Assembly (NCBI RefSeq): GCF_010726085.1
Contig: NZ_AP022560.1
Span: 3,472,001 to 3,536,000 of the forward strand
Direction of reading: 5' to 3'
Length of the DNA: 64,000 bases
Origin: Mycolicibacterium moriokaense
GTDB lineage: Bacteria; Actinomycetota; Actinomycetes; Mycobacteriales; Mycobacteriaceae
The notes beneath the pieces are model-generated. The model was given only the letters and a program-made list of their open reading frames with translations. It did no database searches and was not told the origin of the DNA. The translations under genes and the position numbers were made by a program. This document shows positions 45,821 to 55,020 of the stretch, piece by piece (within the stretch, counting starts at the first letter, position 1; each line of letters starts with the position of its first letter).

Positions 45821-47743
45821 CTACGAACCGGTGCGTTCGAACGTGTCGGTGAAATCCCCACCGCCGGCGCACGCGCCTCCGGCCACGACGGTCTGCTTTC
45901 CGCGTCCGGTGAGCAGCGCGATGGGATCGTCCAACTGCTTCGGCATCGGATACTCGGCGGTGATCGTCACCTGCGCCGTGCCGCCGCCGGGGCACGTCGT
46001 CGTGCCCGCTTCGTCACGCGTCCACTTGTCGTCGGCGAAGATGAGGGTCACGACCCCGTCGGATGAGTGGAACAGGCTCATGCACCGGTCCCCGGTCCGC
46101 AGGCAGTAGGTGTTGGCGGACAGCACATTTCCCGGTACGACGTTGCCGTTGGTGAACGTCGTCGTCTGGCGATAGCTGCCGTGCAGCGCCTCCGCGGGGC
46201 TGACGGCACGCGGCGGAAGAACCGCGGGATCCGGAACCTTCGTCGGGTCGGGATCGCCGGTACGGGTGAACTTCACCGTGCGCTTGGCGGCGCAGGCACC
46301 GTTGGTGGACGCCCGGATCGTTTCGCCGGTCAGGGTGCCGTCGGATTGCGGTTGCAGCGTGAAGATCACCCAGAGTTCGACGGGCTGGTCGCCACCGCAC
46401 TGCGCTGACGACAGGCCTACCGCGGCCCAGGTGCCGCCCAACTGATCGAAGGTCAGGTTCGACAACAGGGCCATACCCGCGCCGCTGACGTTCGCCGCGG
46501 TCGCGACACAACCGGCGGATCCGCATTCGGAGCGGACGGCCCAATTGCTCGTCGTTGCAGGCGCATTCGGAACGGGATTGCCTTCGAGGTCTGTTCCGGG
46601 GCCGTAGTCGGCGGTGTAGGTGCCGCTGAACTGAGCCTCGTTCGCAGCCGGTGGGCCGGCGGGGGTCTTGTCGCGCCCGATGAACTCCACGATGGCGATG
46701 ACACCGGCGACCAGGATCAGGGTCGCGACGAACACCAGGGCGCCGACGAGGAGACCGTGCTTTCGTCGGGGGCGCGGAGGCGCCGCCATCGTCGGCGGCG
46801 CCTGCAGATTGGGGACACTGTGCGGCGGGTAGGAAAACACCGGCGGTGTGCCGCCGCTGGGAGGTGGTTGCCCGCCGGGTGGCGGCGCCCACTGCGGCGG
46901 GGGCGGTGGTATCGGAGGGTTCGGCGAATAACTTGGCCGGCTGATGACTTCCTTTGCGGCGGAAGCCATCTCGATGGCAGACGGGTAGCGCTCCGAGGGC
47001 TGCTTGGCCAGCCCCTTTGCGATGACCCCGTCCAGTGCCGTCGGGACGGTGCGGCTGACTTGAGACGGTCTCGGCGGCGGAGTGAAGATGTGGCCGCTGG
47101 CGACCTTCTCAAAGGTGTTGCCGGGGAAGGGTTGTTCGCCCGTGAGGCATTCGTAGAGCACACAGGCCAGCGCGTAGATGTCGGAGCTGGGGTTCGTCTG
47201 GTCGGTGCTGAAGCGTTCCGGCGCCATGTACGCCCAGGTGCCGATGGCCGAACCGGTCTGCGTCACGCCGTCCTCGGCGGTGCGCGCGATACCGAAGTCG
47301 ATGAGGTAGGCGAAGTCGTTCGGCTCGAGCAGAATGTTGGAGGGCTTAACGTCGCGATGGACGAGCCCCGTTCGGTGCGCGTTCTCCAACGCGTTGGCGA
47401 TCTGCTCGATGATCGCCACGGCGCGTTCCGGTTCGAGGGGGCCCCTGTCGAGCAGCGCGTGCAGATCGGTGCCGTTGATCAGCCGCATGGTGACGTACAG
47501 CCGGCCGTCGATCTCGCCTACGTCGTAGATGGGTACGACGTGGCGGTCATCGAGGCGGGCGGCCGCGCGGACCTCGCGGCGGAAACGCTTCTCGAACTCG
47601 TCGTCTTCGCTCAGGTGCGGCAGCAGCATCTTGAGCGCGACGACGCGGTCGATCTCGGTGTCGTAGGCGCGCCAGACCTCGCCCATCCCGCCGCGACCCA
47701 GCAATTCGAGCAGCCGGTAGCGACCGAATGGCGTGCCTTCCAC
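45821..47743 (-). CDS. transmembrane serine/threonine protein kinase with extracellular sensor domain
   Basis: This 640-residue kinase has a cytosolic catalytic domain with GRGGMGEVW (P-loop), VALKML (Lys 38), HRDVKPSN, DFGIA and GTWAYMAPERF. A proline-rich linker with several PPPP runs (about 275-350) precedes a transmembrane helix (GLLVGALVFVATLILVAGVIA). The extracellular part of about 260 residues has eight cysteines and beta-type sequence, resembling the PknF/PknJ-type sensor arrangement. It probably transduces envelope signals. GTG 47743 begins the family sequence VEGTPFGRYRLLELLG; GTG 47752 is an alternative. A terminator hairpin follows its stop. Confidence 0.92.
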   Translation of the reverse strand: MEGTPFGRYRLLELLGRGGMGEVWRAYDTEIDRVVALKMLLPHLSEDDEFEKRFRREVRAAARLDDRHVVPIYDVGEIDGRLYVTMRLINGTDLHALLDRGPLEPERAVAIIEQIANALENAHRTGLVHRDVKPSNILLEPNDFAYLIDFGIARTAEDGVTQTGSAIGTWAYMAPERFSTDQTNPSSDIYALACVLYECLTGEQPFPGNTFEKVASGHIFTPPPRPSQVSRTVPTALDGVIAKGLAKQPSERYPSAIEMASAAKEVISRPSYSPNPPIPPPPPQWAPPPGGQPPPSGGTPPVFSYPPHSVPNLQAPPTMAAPPRPRRKHGLLVGALVFVATLILVAGVIAIVEFIGRDKTPAGPPAANEAQFSGTYTADYGPGTDLEGNPVPNAPATTSNWAVRSECGSAGCVATAANVSGAGMALLSNLTFDQLGGTWAAVGLSSAQCGGDQPVELWVIFTLQPQSDGTLTGETIRASTNGACAAKRTVKFTRTGDPDPTKVPDPAVLPPRAVSPAEALHGSYRQTTTFTNGNVVPGNVLSANTYCLRTGDRCMSLFHSSDGVVTLIFADDKWTRDEAGTTTCPGGGTAQVTITAEYPMPKQLDDPIALLTGRGKQTVVAGGACAGGGDFTDTFERTGS

Positions 47744-47806
47744 GGGGCACACGATAACCGGCGGATTGTGGGGTGCGTGACTCGATCGCGGGCCCACCCG
47801 CGCCGA

Positions 47807-48460
47807 TCAGCTCGACGCGTCGAGAATCTTGATCGCGAAGACGAGCGTGTCGCCGGGCAGGATTCCTGCGGCGGGCTGACCGTCGGCGTAGCCGTCGGCC
47901 GAGGTCATCGCCACCGCGACCGTCGATCCGACCTTCTGGCCCGCAATGGCCTTCTGGAAGCCCGGCACGACGCCGTTCAGCGGGAATTCCTCGGGGTAGC
48001 CGCGCTGGTAGCTGCTGTCGAACACAGATCCGTCGCGGCCGTTGACGCCCATGTAGCAGACCGACACCGTCGCCGTATCGGCGACGACCGGGCCGTCACC
48101 GGGCTGCAGCGTCTGCACCGTGGTCTCGCTCACGCTGAACGGCGTGTCCACCTTGATGTTTGGCGCCGTCGTATCCGTTGAGCCGGTGACGGAGACACTG
48201 CCGGTGTCGCCGGGCAGCGTCCACTCGGGGGTTCCGGTGTCGGCGGGCGCGGCCGTCGGGCACGTGCTGGCGGCCGCAGGCGCTGCGGGTGGTGTCTGCG
48301 TCTCGGTGACCGAGAACGGGTCCGCGGCGCTGGTGGTGGTGGTCGTGCTCGTCGATGACGCGGCTGAGTCGGAGTCGGAGCCGCATGCGGCCAACGTCGT
48401 CACCAGCAAGGTGGCACCGGCTGCGAGGGCAACGGTGGAGGACACGCGAGAGAAATTCAC
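47807..48460 (-). CDS. FKBP-type peptidyl-prolyl isomerase lipoprotein
   Basis: This 217-residue lipoprotein has a signal peptide with lipobox LAAC (Cys 26) followed by a long Ser/Thr linker including an STSTTTTTS run. The C-terminal domain from about 100 has FKBP features: GDGPVVADTATVSVCYMGVN, VFDSSYQRGYPEEFPLNGVVPGFQKAIAGQKVG, and ILPGDTLVFAIKILD. It should assist folding of exported proteins at the membrane surface. GTG 48460 or GTG 48469 may be the start; the difference is three residues. It lies 63 nt upstream of the kinase gene on the same strand, so they may be co-transcribed. Confidence 0.87.
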   Translation of the reverse strand: MNFSRVSSTVALAAGATLLVTTLAACGSDSDSAASSTSTTTTTSAADPFSVTETQTPPAAPAAASTCPTAAPADTGTPEWTLPGDTGSVSVTGSTDTTAPNIKVDTPFSVSETTVQTLQPGDGPVVADTATVSVCYMGVNGRDGSVFDSSYQRGYPEEFPLNGVVPGFQKAIAGQKVGSTVAVAMTSADGYADGQPAAGILPGDTLVFAIKILDASS

Positions 48461-48538
48461 GCTCGCCACGCTACATAACGATGAGTTTGCCGCGTCCTGC
48501 CGGTCTGGTGGTGCCGAGGCAGCAGGTCGGATGGCGCG

Positions 48539-49450
48539 TCAGTAGTCCCAGGTGGCCGGTACGCACCGGAAGACGTCGCCCGCCGTCGCCACGTGGCAGA
48601 CGGACGGGAACGGTAGGTGGGTGGCCACCATCGCCTCGCCCGTCGCCGCCAGCTCCCGAAGGAGTTCGATCCGGACGCGCGCGGACTCCTCGGGGTCGTG
48701 TTCAAAACCGTTGTGCCATTCGGGGTTGTCGAAACCGGGGGCGAACACGGAGTCGCCGGCGAATGTGAGCGCGTCGCCGCCGGACGCGAGGCGGACAATG
48801 CTGTGCCCAGGGGTATGGCCGCCGTTGCGGGCGACGAGCACGCCCGGCGCGATCTCGTACTCGGTCTCGAAAGTCTTTATGTAGCCGCGATATTCGTTGA
48901 GGAAGCGCGTGGCGATCGACCGCAGTGCGTCGGGCACGGGTGCCGGCATGTCGGTGCGGGTGAAGTCGGGGGCTTCCCAGAATTCGGCTTCGCGGGTGGC
49001 CACATGGACCCGCAGATCCGGGCGCAGCCGTTCCTTCAGGCCCTGGCTCAGCAGTCCGCCGACATGGTCCATGTGCAGGTGAGTGAGCACGACGTCCGTC
49101 ACGGCCGAGGGGTCGATGCCGGCGGCTTCCAGGCGGTGGACAGTCTGCCCGGCCCGCGGAAAGTCGGGGAACTCCACCCCCAGGCCCGCGTCGACGAGGA
49201 TGGTCCGGCCGCCGCTACGGACGACGACGACGTTCAGCGGCCAGTCGAGCACGTCCCGCGGCAGGAACATGTCGTCGAGCCATTGGCCGTACTCGGTCGG
49301 GTCGGCGTTGGTCGCCATCGTTCGGGCCGTGATCGGCAGTACGCCGTCGCTGATCACCAGGATCTCGATGTCGCCGACCTGTACCGCGTAGCGCGACGGA
49401 ACCAACTCGTCGAGTCCCGTGCTACCGAGGGAAATGCTGTCCACGCTCAT
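48539..49450 (-). CDS. MBL fold metallo-hydrolase
   Basis: This 303-residue enzyme carries the full metal motif THLHMDHVGG, NGGHTPGHS, and FAGDSVF, so it should bind two metals. The layout resembles quorum-quenching lactonase-like and related MBL hydrolases, though substrate is unknown. ATG 49450 follows an AAGGAG Shine-Dalgarno at ideal spacing; a longer in-frame start at 49573 is rejected. An imperfectly understood palindrome lies 50 nt upstream. A paralogue-like MBL protein occurs at 56523-57437. Confidence 0.88.
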   Translation of the reverse strand: MSVDSISLGSTGLDELVPSRYAVQVGDIEILVISDGVLPITARTMATNADPTEYGQWLDDMFLPRDVLDWPLNVVVVRSGGRTILVDAGLGVEFPDFPRAGQTVHRLEAAGIDPSAVTDVVLTHLHMDHVGGLLSQGLKERLRPDLRVHVATREAEFWEAPDFTRTDMPAPVPDALRSIATRFLNEYRGYIKTFETEYEIAPGVLVARNGGHTPGHSIVRLASGGDALTFAGDSVFAPGFDNPEWHNGFEHDPEESARVRIELLRELAATGEAMVATHLPFPSVCHVATAGDVFRCVPATWDY

Positions 49451-49500
49451 GTTTTCTCCTTGACCGACGTGCCCGAAATGACCCTGTCGTTTCGTGGAAC

Positions 49501-49516
49501 GCCGCCCAAGGGCGGC
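49501..49516. promoter_or_regulatory. palindrome GCCGCCC-AA-GGGCGGC
   Basis: A perfect 7-bp inverted repeat with a 2-nt centre lies between divergent genes, 51 nt upstream of the MBL gene start and 173 nt upstream of the secreted-protein gene. The tiny centre makes it a better protein-binding site than an RNA hairpin. No regulator gene is adjacent. Confidence 0.35.
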
Positions 49517-49688
49517 ACTTATCCCTCGTGCAGGACTGCGCCCCTTACCCAGCGGATAGCAAACCCTTCCCATTCGGAAGTGGAATCTGTCGTCCCAGCG
49601 ATTCCGGGGTGATAGCCGGCCGCCACAGACTTATCTCCACCACCGAAGAAAGCGGCATCCGCCGGACGCCGAGTCAGGAGACACCATC

Positions 49689-50114
49689 ATGAAACTTTCG
49701 ACCACCGACCACCCCGTGACAGTTTCAGCGCCTTCGCGTCGGATGGCGCGCACCACGCTGACCGCAGGTGTGCTTGCCCTTGCCGCAATACCGTTCGGGG
49801 CTATCGCCGTCGCGAATGCCACCTACAAAGAATCCGACTTCGCCTCGTGTCTGGAGCGCGACATGCCGACCGACTACTGCTGCGAACATGCCGGCGGCGT
49901 TATGCGCAACGGCGCCTGCATCAATCCGGACGATCTCCTGCAGCCAAGCGGAGGAGCCGTCCTCGAGACGCAACCGGATCCGCCGAAGAAGTTTCCGCCG
50001 ATCGTGAACACCGATTTGTCCTCGGGAACTTTTGTGGAAGTCAAGCCCACACCGCCGACGAGGGTTCCGTCACGCGGAGTCGTCGATGCGCCTGTGCTGA
50101 CCACCTCGCGGTAA
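49689..50114 (+). CDS. exported cysteine-containing protein
   Basis: This 141-residue protein has a polar basic start, a hydrophobic segment at about 24-43 (LTAGVLALAAIPFGAIAVANA) and a mature part with the block SDFASCLERDMPTDYCCEHAGGVMRNGACINPDD. The five cysteines suggest disulfides after export. The C-terminal half is proline-rich. ATG 49689 has an AGGAG Shine-Dalgarno. Function is unknown; similar small exported proteins occur in mycobacteria. Confidence 0.72.
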   Translation: MKLSTTDHPVTVSAPSRRMARTTLTAGVLALAAIPFGAIAVANATYKESDFASCLERDMPTDYCCEHAGGVMRNGACINPDDLLQPSGGAVLETQPDPPKKFPPIVNTDLSSGTFVEVKPTPPTRVPSRGVVDAPVLTTSR

Positions 50115-50159
50115 GCGGAGCGCGGGAAACCGATCCTGCAGCGCAGGTAGTCGCGGTGC

Positions 50160-50492
50160 TCAGCAGAACTGGTACTCGACGTCCCAGGACTGGCCGTTCC
50201 ATGTGGCCGCGAACTGTCCACCAAGCGCGTCGTTGGCGTCGTGGATCATTCCGGTGCCGCCCTCGGGCGTGAACCCCGGCGGATCCCAGGTGATCGATTC
50301 GAAAAACGGGGTGAGCTCAGGAGTGCAGGCATTCTGCTTCGCGATGTAGCCGTCAGCAATGGCGTACACCGCGTTGTCCTGCGTCGGGACAGGTTCGTTG
50401 TCAGCGCCCGCCGGGGGTGCGCTCACAACGAGTGCACATAGGCCACCCGCGACCATGGCGGCAGCGGCCCTGGAATGGAACGGTTTCAACAT
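50160..50492 (-). CDS. small secreted protein
   Basis: This 110-residue protein has a signal peptide (MLKPFHSRAAAAMVAGGLCALVVSAPPAGA) and a mature part with AVYAIADGYIAKQNACTPELTPFF and a C-terminal YQFC, giving two cysteines that may pair. ATG 50492 has an AGGGG Shine-Dalgarno. The longer upstream frame is not coding. It is convergent with the preceding gene; a short CCTGC/GCAGG stem lies between them near 50133. Function unknown. Confidence 0.72.
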   Translation of the reverse strand: MLKPFHSRAAAAMVAGGLCALVVSAPPAGADNEPVPTQDNAVYAIADGYIAKQNACTPELTPFFESITWDPPGFTPEGGTGMIHDANDALGGQFAATWNGQSWDVEYQFC

Positions 50493-50580
50493 GATTCCCC
50501 TTGAATTCATTGTCTGGGGGAAATTATGTACCGCCACCGCCGTCGCTATCAGGGGAATGGGCTCTGGGCATGAGTCTCGT

Positions 50581-51540
50581 TCACAGCGCGAGTACAAGGC
50601 GCCCGCGTACCCCGCCGGCTTCCAGACGTCGGTGTGCTTCGCTCGCATTCTCAATGGGCAGGACATCGGCGATGCGAGCGGTAAGCAGTCCGTCCTCGGC
50701 TTGTTGACGCAACCGGTCGAGCTCCGTGCGAGCACGCAGATAGTCCATGACATGGACCGGATGCCAAGTGATTTCGCGCTGATGACCACCGGTGAAGCTA
50801 CGCAGGGTGGCTATCCTGCCGCCGTCGCGAACGGCAGCAGTCACTTTGTCGTCGAGAAGTGCGCCATCGGCGAGGCCGTGCACCCCGTCGGGTACCGCCT
50901 CGCGGATGCTCCTGGCGACGTCGTCACCGCGCGGCACCACCACGTCGGCGCCCAATTTGGTGACGAGAACACTGTCGGCCTCTGAGGCGTCGGCGATCAC
51001 CCGCAAGCCGTCGGCCTTCGCCAGCTCGATGGCATACCCGCCGAAGGCACCCGCCGCCCCGGTGATCGCGACCGTCGACCCTGGCGGCAGCGCCATGAGG
51101 TCGAGGGCCCGACGCGCCGTCAGCCCGTTGAGTGGCAGCGTGCTGGCGGCGACGTCATCCCACCCCGCCGGAGTGTGCACAACGGAATTCGCCGAGACCA
51201 CCAAATACTCCACGTAGGCACCTCCGGTGCCTACTGGCAGAGTCACAGCCATGACATGGTCGCCGATTGCGAGATCATCCGGTGTGTCCTCGCCGATCTC
51301 GTCGATCACCCCGGCCGCATCCCAGCCCACAACGTAGGGACCGGGCGGGTACTGCAGGTTCGGGTCGGCCTTCTGCATCAGTGCCTTCGCCTGGCCTGAA
51401 CGGGACACGGTGTCGGATGGATTGACTCCGGCGGCGGTCACTTTGATGCGGACCTCGCCGCGACCGGCGTGCGGTTCGGGTAGATCGAGTACCTCAAGCA
51501 CCTCTGGCCCGCCGAAGCGGTGGAATCCGACTGCCTTCAC
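50581..51540 (-). CDS. zinc-type/quinone oxidoreductase family NADP-dependent dehydrogenase (MDR)
   Basis: This 319-residue MDR protein has KAVGFHRFGGPEVLEVLDLP, AAGVNPSDT, GWDAAGVIDEIGE and the cofactor region ITGAAGAFGGYAIELAK. The catalytic zinc cysteine is absent, so it belongs with quinone oxidoreductase-type enoyl or quinone reductases. GTG 51540 is the start, with a strong GGGAGGG Shine-Dalgarno; upstream in-frame codons are antisense. It is divergent from the enoyl-CoA hydratase-like gene across 215 nt, in which I found no clear operator. Confidence 0.86.
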   Translation of the reverse strand: MKAVGFHRFGGPEVLEVLDLPEPHAGRGEVRIKVTAAGVNPSDTVSRSGQAKALMQKADPNLQYPPGPYVVGWDAAGVIDEIGEDTPDDLAIGDHVMAVTLPVGTGGAYVEYLVVSANSVVHTPAGWDDVAASTLPLNGLTARRALDLMALPPGSTVAITGAAGAFGGYAIELAKADGLRVIADASEADSVLVTKLGADVVVPRGDDVARSIREAVPDGVHGLADGALLDDKVTAAVRDGGRIATLRSFTGGHQREITWHPVHVMDYLRARTELDRLRQQAEDGLLTARIADVLPIENASEAHRRLEAGGVRGRLVLAL

Positions 51541-51755
51541 TACGCCCTCCCACGTTGGTCGATCCGCATGCAGGCGGACGGACACGGCATTACCCGTCAT
51601 CGGCAACAGCTCGCGGCGGCGATTTATGTCAGCCCCAAGTAGAGGAGGTGATGCCCGGATGGCGGGGCTGAAGTGGTTTCATGTTCCGCTGCGTTGAAGT
51701 AGGGAAGACGTCGTCCCGACGGCTGGCGCGTCGTCAACAGAGAAACGAGACGCGG

Positions 51756-52580
51756 ATGACAACGCAGCACTGGACCCATTTCTCGGTATCCGCTGACGAC
51801 GAGCGCCTCTGGCGGGTCACCTTCGACAACCCCTCGATCAATCTCGTGACCCCGGAGATGCTCGTGGAACTGCCCGAGTTGATCAACCAGATGGAGGCGG
51901 CGCCCGAACTGCGCGTCGTGGTGTTCGACTCGGCCAACCCGGACTACTTCCTGAACCACTACGACACCTCTCGCGTCGCTGAGACGCCCAAGGAGCCCGG
52001 AGTGACCGGCTATCCGCTGACCATCGACGCGAGCACCCGCCTCTCACGACTACCTGTCGCATCCGTCGCCAAGATCCGGGGGCGCGTGCGCGGGATCGGT
52101 AGCGAGCTCACCCTGGCGATGGATATGCGCTTCGCCAGCGATCGTGCGCTCTTCGGCCAGCCCGAAACCGCCAGCGGCAATCTGCCCGGCGGGGGCGGAT
52201 TGGAACATCTCCCGCTGTTAATGGGCAGGGCCAGGGCGTTAGAGGTCGCGCTCTCCAGCGACGACTACCCGGCCGATCTGGCCGAGCGCTACGGATGGAT
52301 CAACCGCGCTGTCGACGACGCCGACCTCGACGAACTTGTGGACACGCTCGCTCGACGGATCGCCTCCTACGACAAAGAGTCGATCGCCGCCGTCAAGCAG
52401 CAGACCAACCGGCACACGCTCCCGTCACCGGAGGACATGTTGTCCTCACTGCAGATCTACCTGCAGTCCTTCCAGTGGTCCGGCTCGAAACGCCGTCTCG
52501 CCGCCGCACTGGCTGCGGGCCGCAATCAACCCGGCGACTACGAGATGCGCATGGGCTACTACCTGGGCACTCCAATTTAA
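51756..52580 (+). CDS. enoyl-CoA hydratase/isomerase family protein (divergent)
   Basis: A 274-residue crotonase-fold protein with LWRVTFDNPSINLVTPEML, AKIRGRVRGIGSELTLAMDMRFASDRALFGQPE and a C-terminal helical region. The oxyanion-hole segment RGRVRGIGSE differs from the usual GxAxGGG, and the glutamate pair of hydratases is not obvious, so it may be a hydrolase- or isomerase-like member, or act on non-CoA substrates. ATG 51756 begins the family sequence. The acyl substrate is unknown. Confidence 0.8.
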   Translation: MTTQHWTHFSVSADDERLWRVTFDNPSINLVTPEMLVELPELINQMEAAPELRVVVFDSANPDYFLNHYDTSRVAETPKEPGVTGYPLTIDASTRLSRLPVASVAKIRGRVRGIGSELTLAMDMRFASDRALFGQPETASGNLPGGGGLEHLPLLMGRARALEVALSSDDYPADLAERYGWINRAVDDADLDELVDTLARRIASYDKESIAAVKQQTNRHTLPSPEDMLSSLQIYLQSFQWSGSKRRLAAALAAGRNQPGDYEMRMGYYLGTPI

Positions 52581-52602
52581 GAGCCCTGAGAGGCCGCAGA
52601 TC

Positions 52603-53040
52603 TCAAGTCGTGAGCCGCATTTCCGCGCCGGGATGGGAGCTGACTGTGACGACGATCGTGCCGCCGCCCGTGTCGAAGGTGGTGTTGGCGTAGCCGATGA
52701 AACCGTAGTGCCCATCGATCGTCGACACCGCGGTGATGTCACCACTGCCGGAGGCCCCCGTGTCGAGGTTGGTCCAGTCGGCGGTCACGGTCAGCGAGCA
52801 GGAGCCGTCGTACACGCCGGCGTCATAGTGGATCGCCACCCGGACGCCATCACCGACTTGGTCACCGACCTGCGCCGGCGTCACCTGGGCCTCCGCGCTC
52901 ACAGTGCCACCGCAGGTGGGGGAGGCGACCACGGGAACGGCCGGAAGGTCAGCGAAGGCGTCGGCGTGAGCGACGGCGGCCCACAACCATGGCGCGATCA
53001 GGGCGGCGGCGGCAGCGCTCGCGGTACGGAACGGAGTCAC
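52603..53040 (-). CDS. secreted beta-rich protein
   Basis: This 145-residue protein begins with a signal peptide (MTPFRTASAAAAALIAPWLWAAVAHA) and continues with beta-strand-rich sequence and two cysteines (SPTCGG and DGSCSL). GTG 53040 is the start; a TTG at 53046 is in frame. Its look is that of small immunoglobulin-like exported mycobacterial proteins. Function unknown. It lies 22 nt from the end of the convergent crotonase gene. Confidence 0.72.
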   Translation of the reverse strand: MTPFRTASAAAAALIAPWLWAAVAHADAFADLPAVPVVASPTCGGTVSAEAQVTPAQVGDQVGDGVRVAIHYDAGVYDGSCSLTVTADWTNLDTGASGSGDITAVSTIDGHYGFIGYANTTFDTGGGTIVVTVSSHPGAEMRLTT

Positions 53041-53083
53041 GCCCAATTATCGGCGGTTCGGACCATAGCGTTAGCGCTTGTGG

Positions 53084-53899
53084 TCAGGCTCGATTAGCCC
53101 GCCACTTGAGCAGTCGCTCCAGCTCGGTGAAGTCAAAGCCCTCCGCGGTCGGTCGGATCTCCGTGGTGATCAGGGTGGCTCCGGCGTCGAGGTACTGGTC
53201 GGCGCTGCGTTCGTCCTCCCACACGACTGACCGCTCGATGTCGCTGTCGGAACGTCCGAACTCGGCAGCCAGTTCAGCGACACGGGCAGAGGCCTGCCGG
53301 TACAACTCGATCGGCAGGAACGTATGCCAGATGTCCGCGTGGCGCGCGACGGCGGGCAGCGTTCGCTTCTGGCCCGCGCCGCCGATCAAGATCGGGATCT
53401 TGCGTAGCGGCGCGGGATTGAGCTGACTCAGCCGGCTTTCGATCCGCAGCAGGCCTTCGTCGAAGAGGTCGGCTCGCGACTTCACCGTCCCGAAGTCGTA
53501 ACCGTAAGTGGTGTAATCCTTTTCGTACCATCCCGCGCCGACACCGAGAATGAGGCGGCCACCGCTGATGTGGTCGACGGTGCGGGCCATATCGGCCAGC
53601 AGATCGGGATTGCGATATCCGATGCCGCTGACCAATAGCCCGATCTCGGCGCGGGTGGTGATCTCACCCCACGACGCCAGCGCGGTCCACCCTTCGAAGT
53701 TCGGCACATCGGGTTGGTCGTCGGCCAGAATCGGCTTCGCATCGACGATGCCGGCGAAATTCGGGGCGTGGAAGTGGTCGTAACCGAAGACGATGTCGGC
53801 ACCCAGGTCCTCAGCGTGTAGCACCGCCTGGCGCCACGTCCGGTAGTCGGGTGTTCCGCCGGGGCTTATCTGCACGCCGATGCGAAGGGGTCGCGACAT
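53084..53899 (-). CDS. F420-dependent LLM-class oxidoreductase
   Basis: This 271-residue protein has the luciferase-like monooxygenase fold: RIGVQISPGG, DHISGGRLILGVGAGW (a family hallmark), and KIPILIGGAGQKRTLPAVARHADIWH. In mycobacteria most such short members use coenzyme F420 rather than FMN. The substrate is unknown. ATG 53899 has a GAGGAG Shine-Dalgarno 7 nt upstream. It stands alone between a secreted protein gene and a crotonase gene on the same strand. Confidence 0.88.
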   Translation of the reverse strand: MSRPLRIGVQISPGGTPDYRTWRQAVLHAEDLGADIVFGYDHFHAPNFAGIVDAKPILADDQPDVPNFEGWTALASWGEITTRAEIGLLVSGIGYRNPDLLADMARTVDHISGGRLILGVGAGWYEKDYTTYGYDFGTVKSRADLFDEGLLRIESRLSQLNPAPLRKIPILIGGAGQKRTLPAVARHADIWHTFLPIELYRQASARVAELAAEFGRSDSDIERSVVWEDERSADQYLDAGATLITTEIRPTAEGFDFTELERLLKWRANRA

Positions 53900-54001
53900 G
53901 GGTCATCTCCTCAGGAAAGTTGGACTCTCCTGGGCACAAGCGGAGTTCTGGACCGATTATTCCGATATAGCTGATTAATCCCACTGCGATTCGAAGAAAC
54001 A

Positions 54002-54814
54002 CTAGCCTTCGGGCTTCGCCAGGGCTGAGGGGAACCGTGGTGGGCGCTTCTCGCGGAGAGCGGTATAGCCCTCGACGACATCGGGGCCGAGGAAGGTCAA
54101 CATCTCGTATGCCGCGGACTGGTCGAAGGTCGGCCCCGCGGTGCGCAGCCAGTTGTTCAGGGTCCGTTTGGTGAGACGGATCGCCTGCTGAGATCCCGTC
54201 GCGAGCGCGTCGGCGATACGCAGTGCTTCGTCCAGAACCTCCTCGCGGGGAAGGGCTTTGGCGACCAGCCCGATGCGCTCTGCTTCGGCGCCGGTGACCA
54301 TCTCACCGGTGAGCAGGTAGTAGCGGGCCTTGGCCATGCCGATCAGAAGAGGCCAGATGATCGCCGCGTGGTCACCTGCGGCCACGCCGAGTTTCACGTG
54401 TCCGTCCCCGATGCGGGCATCTTCGGCGGCAATGGCGACATCGGCCAGGAGGGCGGCGACGGTTCCGGCTCCGACGGCGACTCCGTTGATGGCCGACACG
54501 ATCGGCTTGTCGCAGTTGATGATGTTGTAGACGAGCGCACTCATCTCGTCGAGCATGTGCGAAACCCGCTCATAGTCGCCGGCCATGCGTTCAACCATGG
54601 CCAGGTCGCCACCGGCCGAGAAGGCCTTGCCGGCGCCGGTGATCACGGCGACGCGGGTCTGCGGGTCGGTGGCCACGTCGACCCAGATCCTGGCGAGCTC
54701 AGTATGCATCTGTTCGTCGGCGGCGTTGTACTTCTCCGGCCGGTCGATGGTGATCAGCAGAACGCCGTTGTCGCGGCGGGACAGGGTCAATTGCTTGTAG
54801 TCGTCAAAGTTCAT
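54002..54814 (-). CDS. enoyl-CoA hydratase/isomerase family protein
   Basis: This 270-residue crotonase has the CoA-binding motif [13 protein letters not shown], the oxyanion segment [22 protein letters not shown], and the late [12 protein letters not shown]. The first catalytic glutamate position is occupied by Gly-Thr rather than Glu, while the second region reads GVAAGDHAA, so it may not be a standard hydratase. ATG 54814 has a GGAG Shine-Dalgarno. It is divergent from an SDR gene and a palindrome lies between them; a TetR gene is close, so a small catabolic cluster is likely. Confidence 0.87.
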   Translation of the reverse strand: MNFDDYKQLTLSRRDNGVLLITIDRPEKYNAADEQMHTELARIWVDVATDPQTRVAVITGAGKAFSAGGDLAMVERMAGDYERVSHMLDEMSALVYNIINCDKPIVSAINGVAVGAGTVAALLADVAIAAEDARIGDGHVKLGVAAGDHAAIIWPLLIGMAKARYYLLTGEMVTGAEAERIGLVAKALPREEVLDEALRIADALATGSQQAIRLTKRTLNNWLRTAGPTFDQSAAYEMLTFLGPDVVEGYTALREKRPPRFPSALAKPEG

Positions 54815-54918
54815 GCGTGCTCCGCTCGCTCCGTCATCGACGCTGCCGCGGCGAGAACCCGTCGCCAGCCTGTAGCTAGACAACCATATCCACCGTAACT
54901 CGACCACCAGTCCTAAAG

Positions 54919-54936
54919 TTCGACCCTAGGGTTGAA
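54919..54936. promoter_or_regulatory. near-palindrome TTCGACCC-TA-GGGTTGAA
   Basis: An 18-bp inverted repeat with one mismatched pair and a perfect CCCTAGGG core lies between the divergent crotonase (54814) and SDR (55021) genes. The TetR regulator at 55774-56403 is a candidate binder. It does not match the KstR motif. Confidence 0.4.
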
Positions 54937-55020
54937 CAAACTGGCCGCTCGCCGGAGTACCTTCAGGGGACCGCACTTCAGGCCGGGCACCCACGGGCGC
55001 TGCCGACACACGGGAGGACC

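Noticed and set aside
46757..48181. Plus-strand frame of 474 codons opposite the kinase and FKBP genes
   Set aside because: Crosses two well-supported genes on the other strand and has no motifs.
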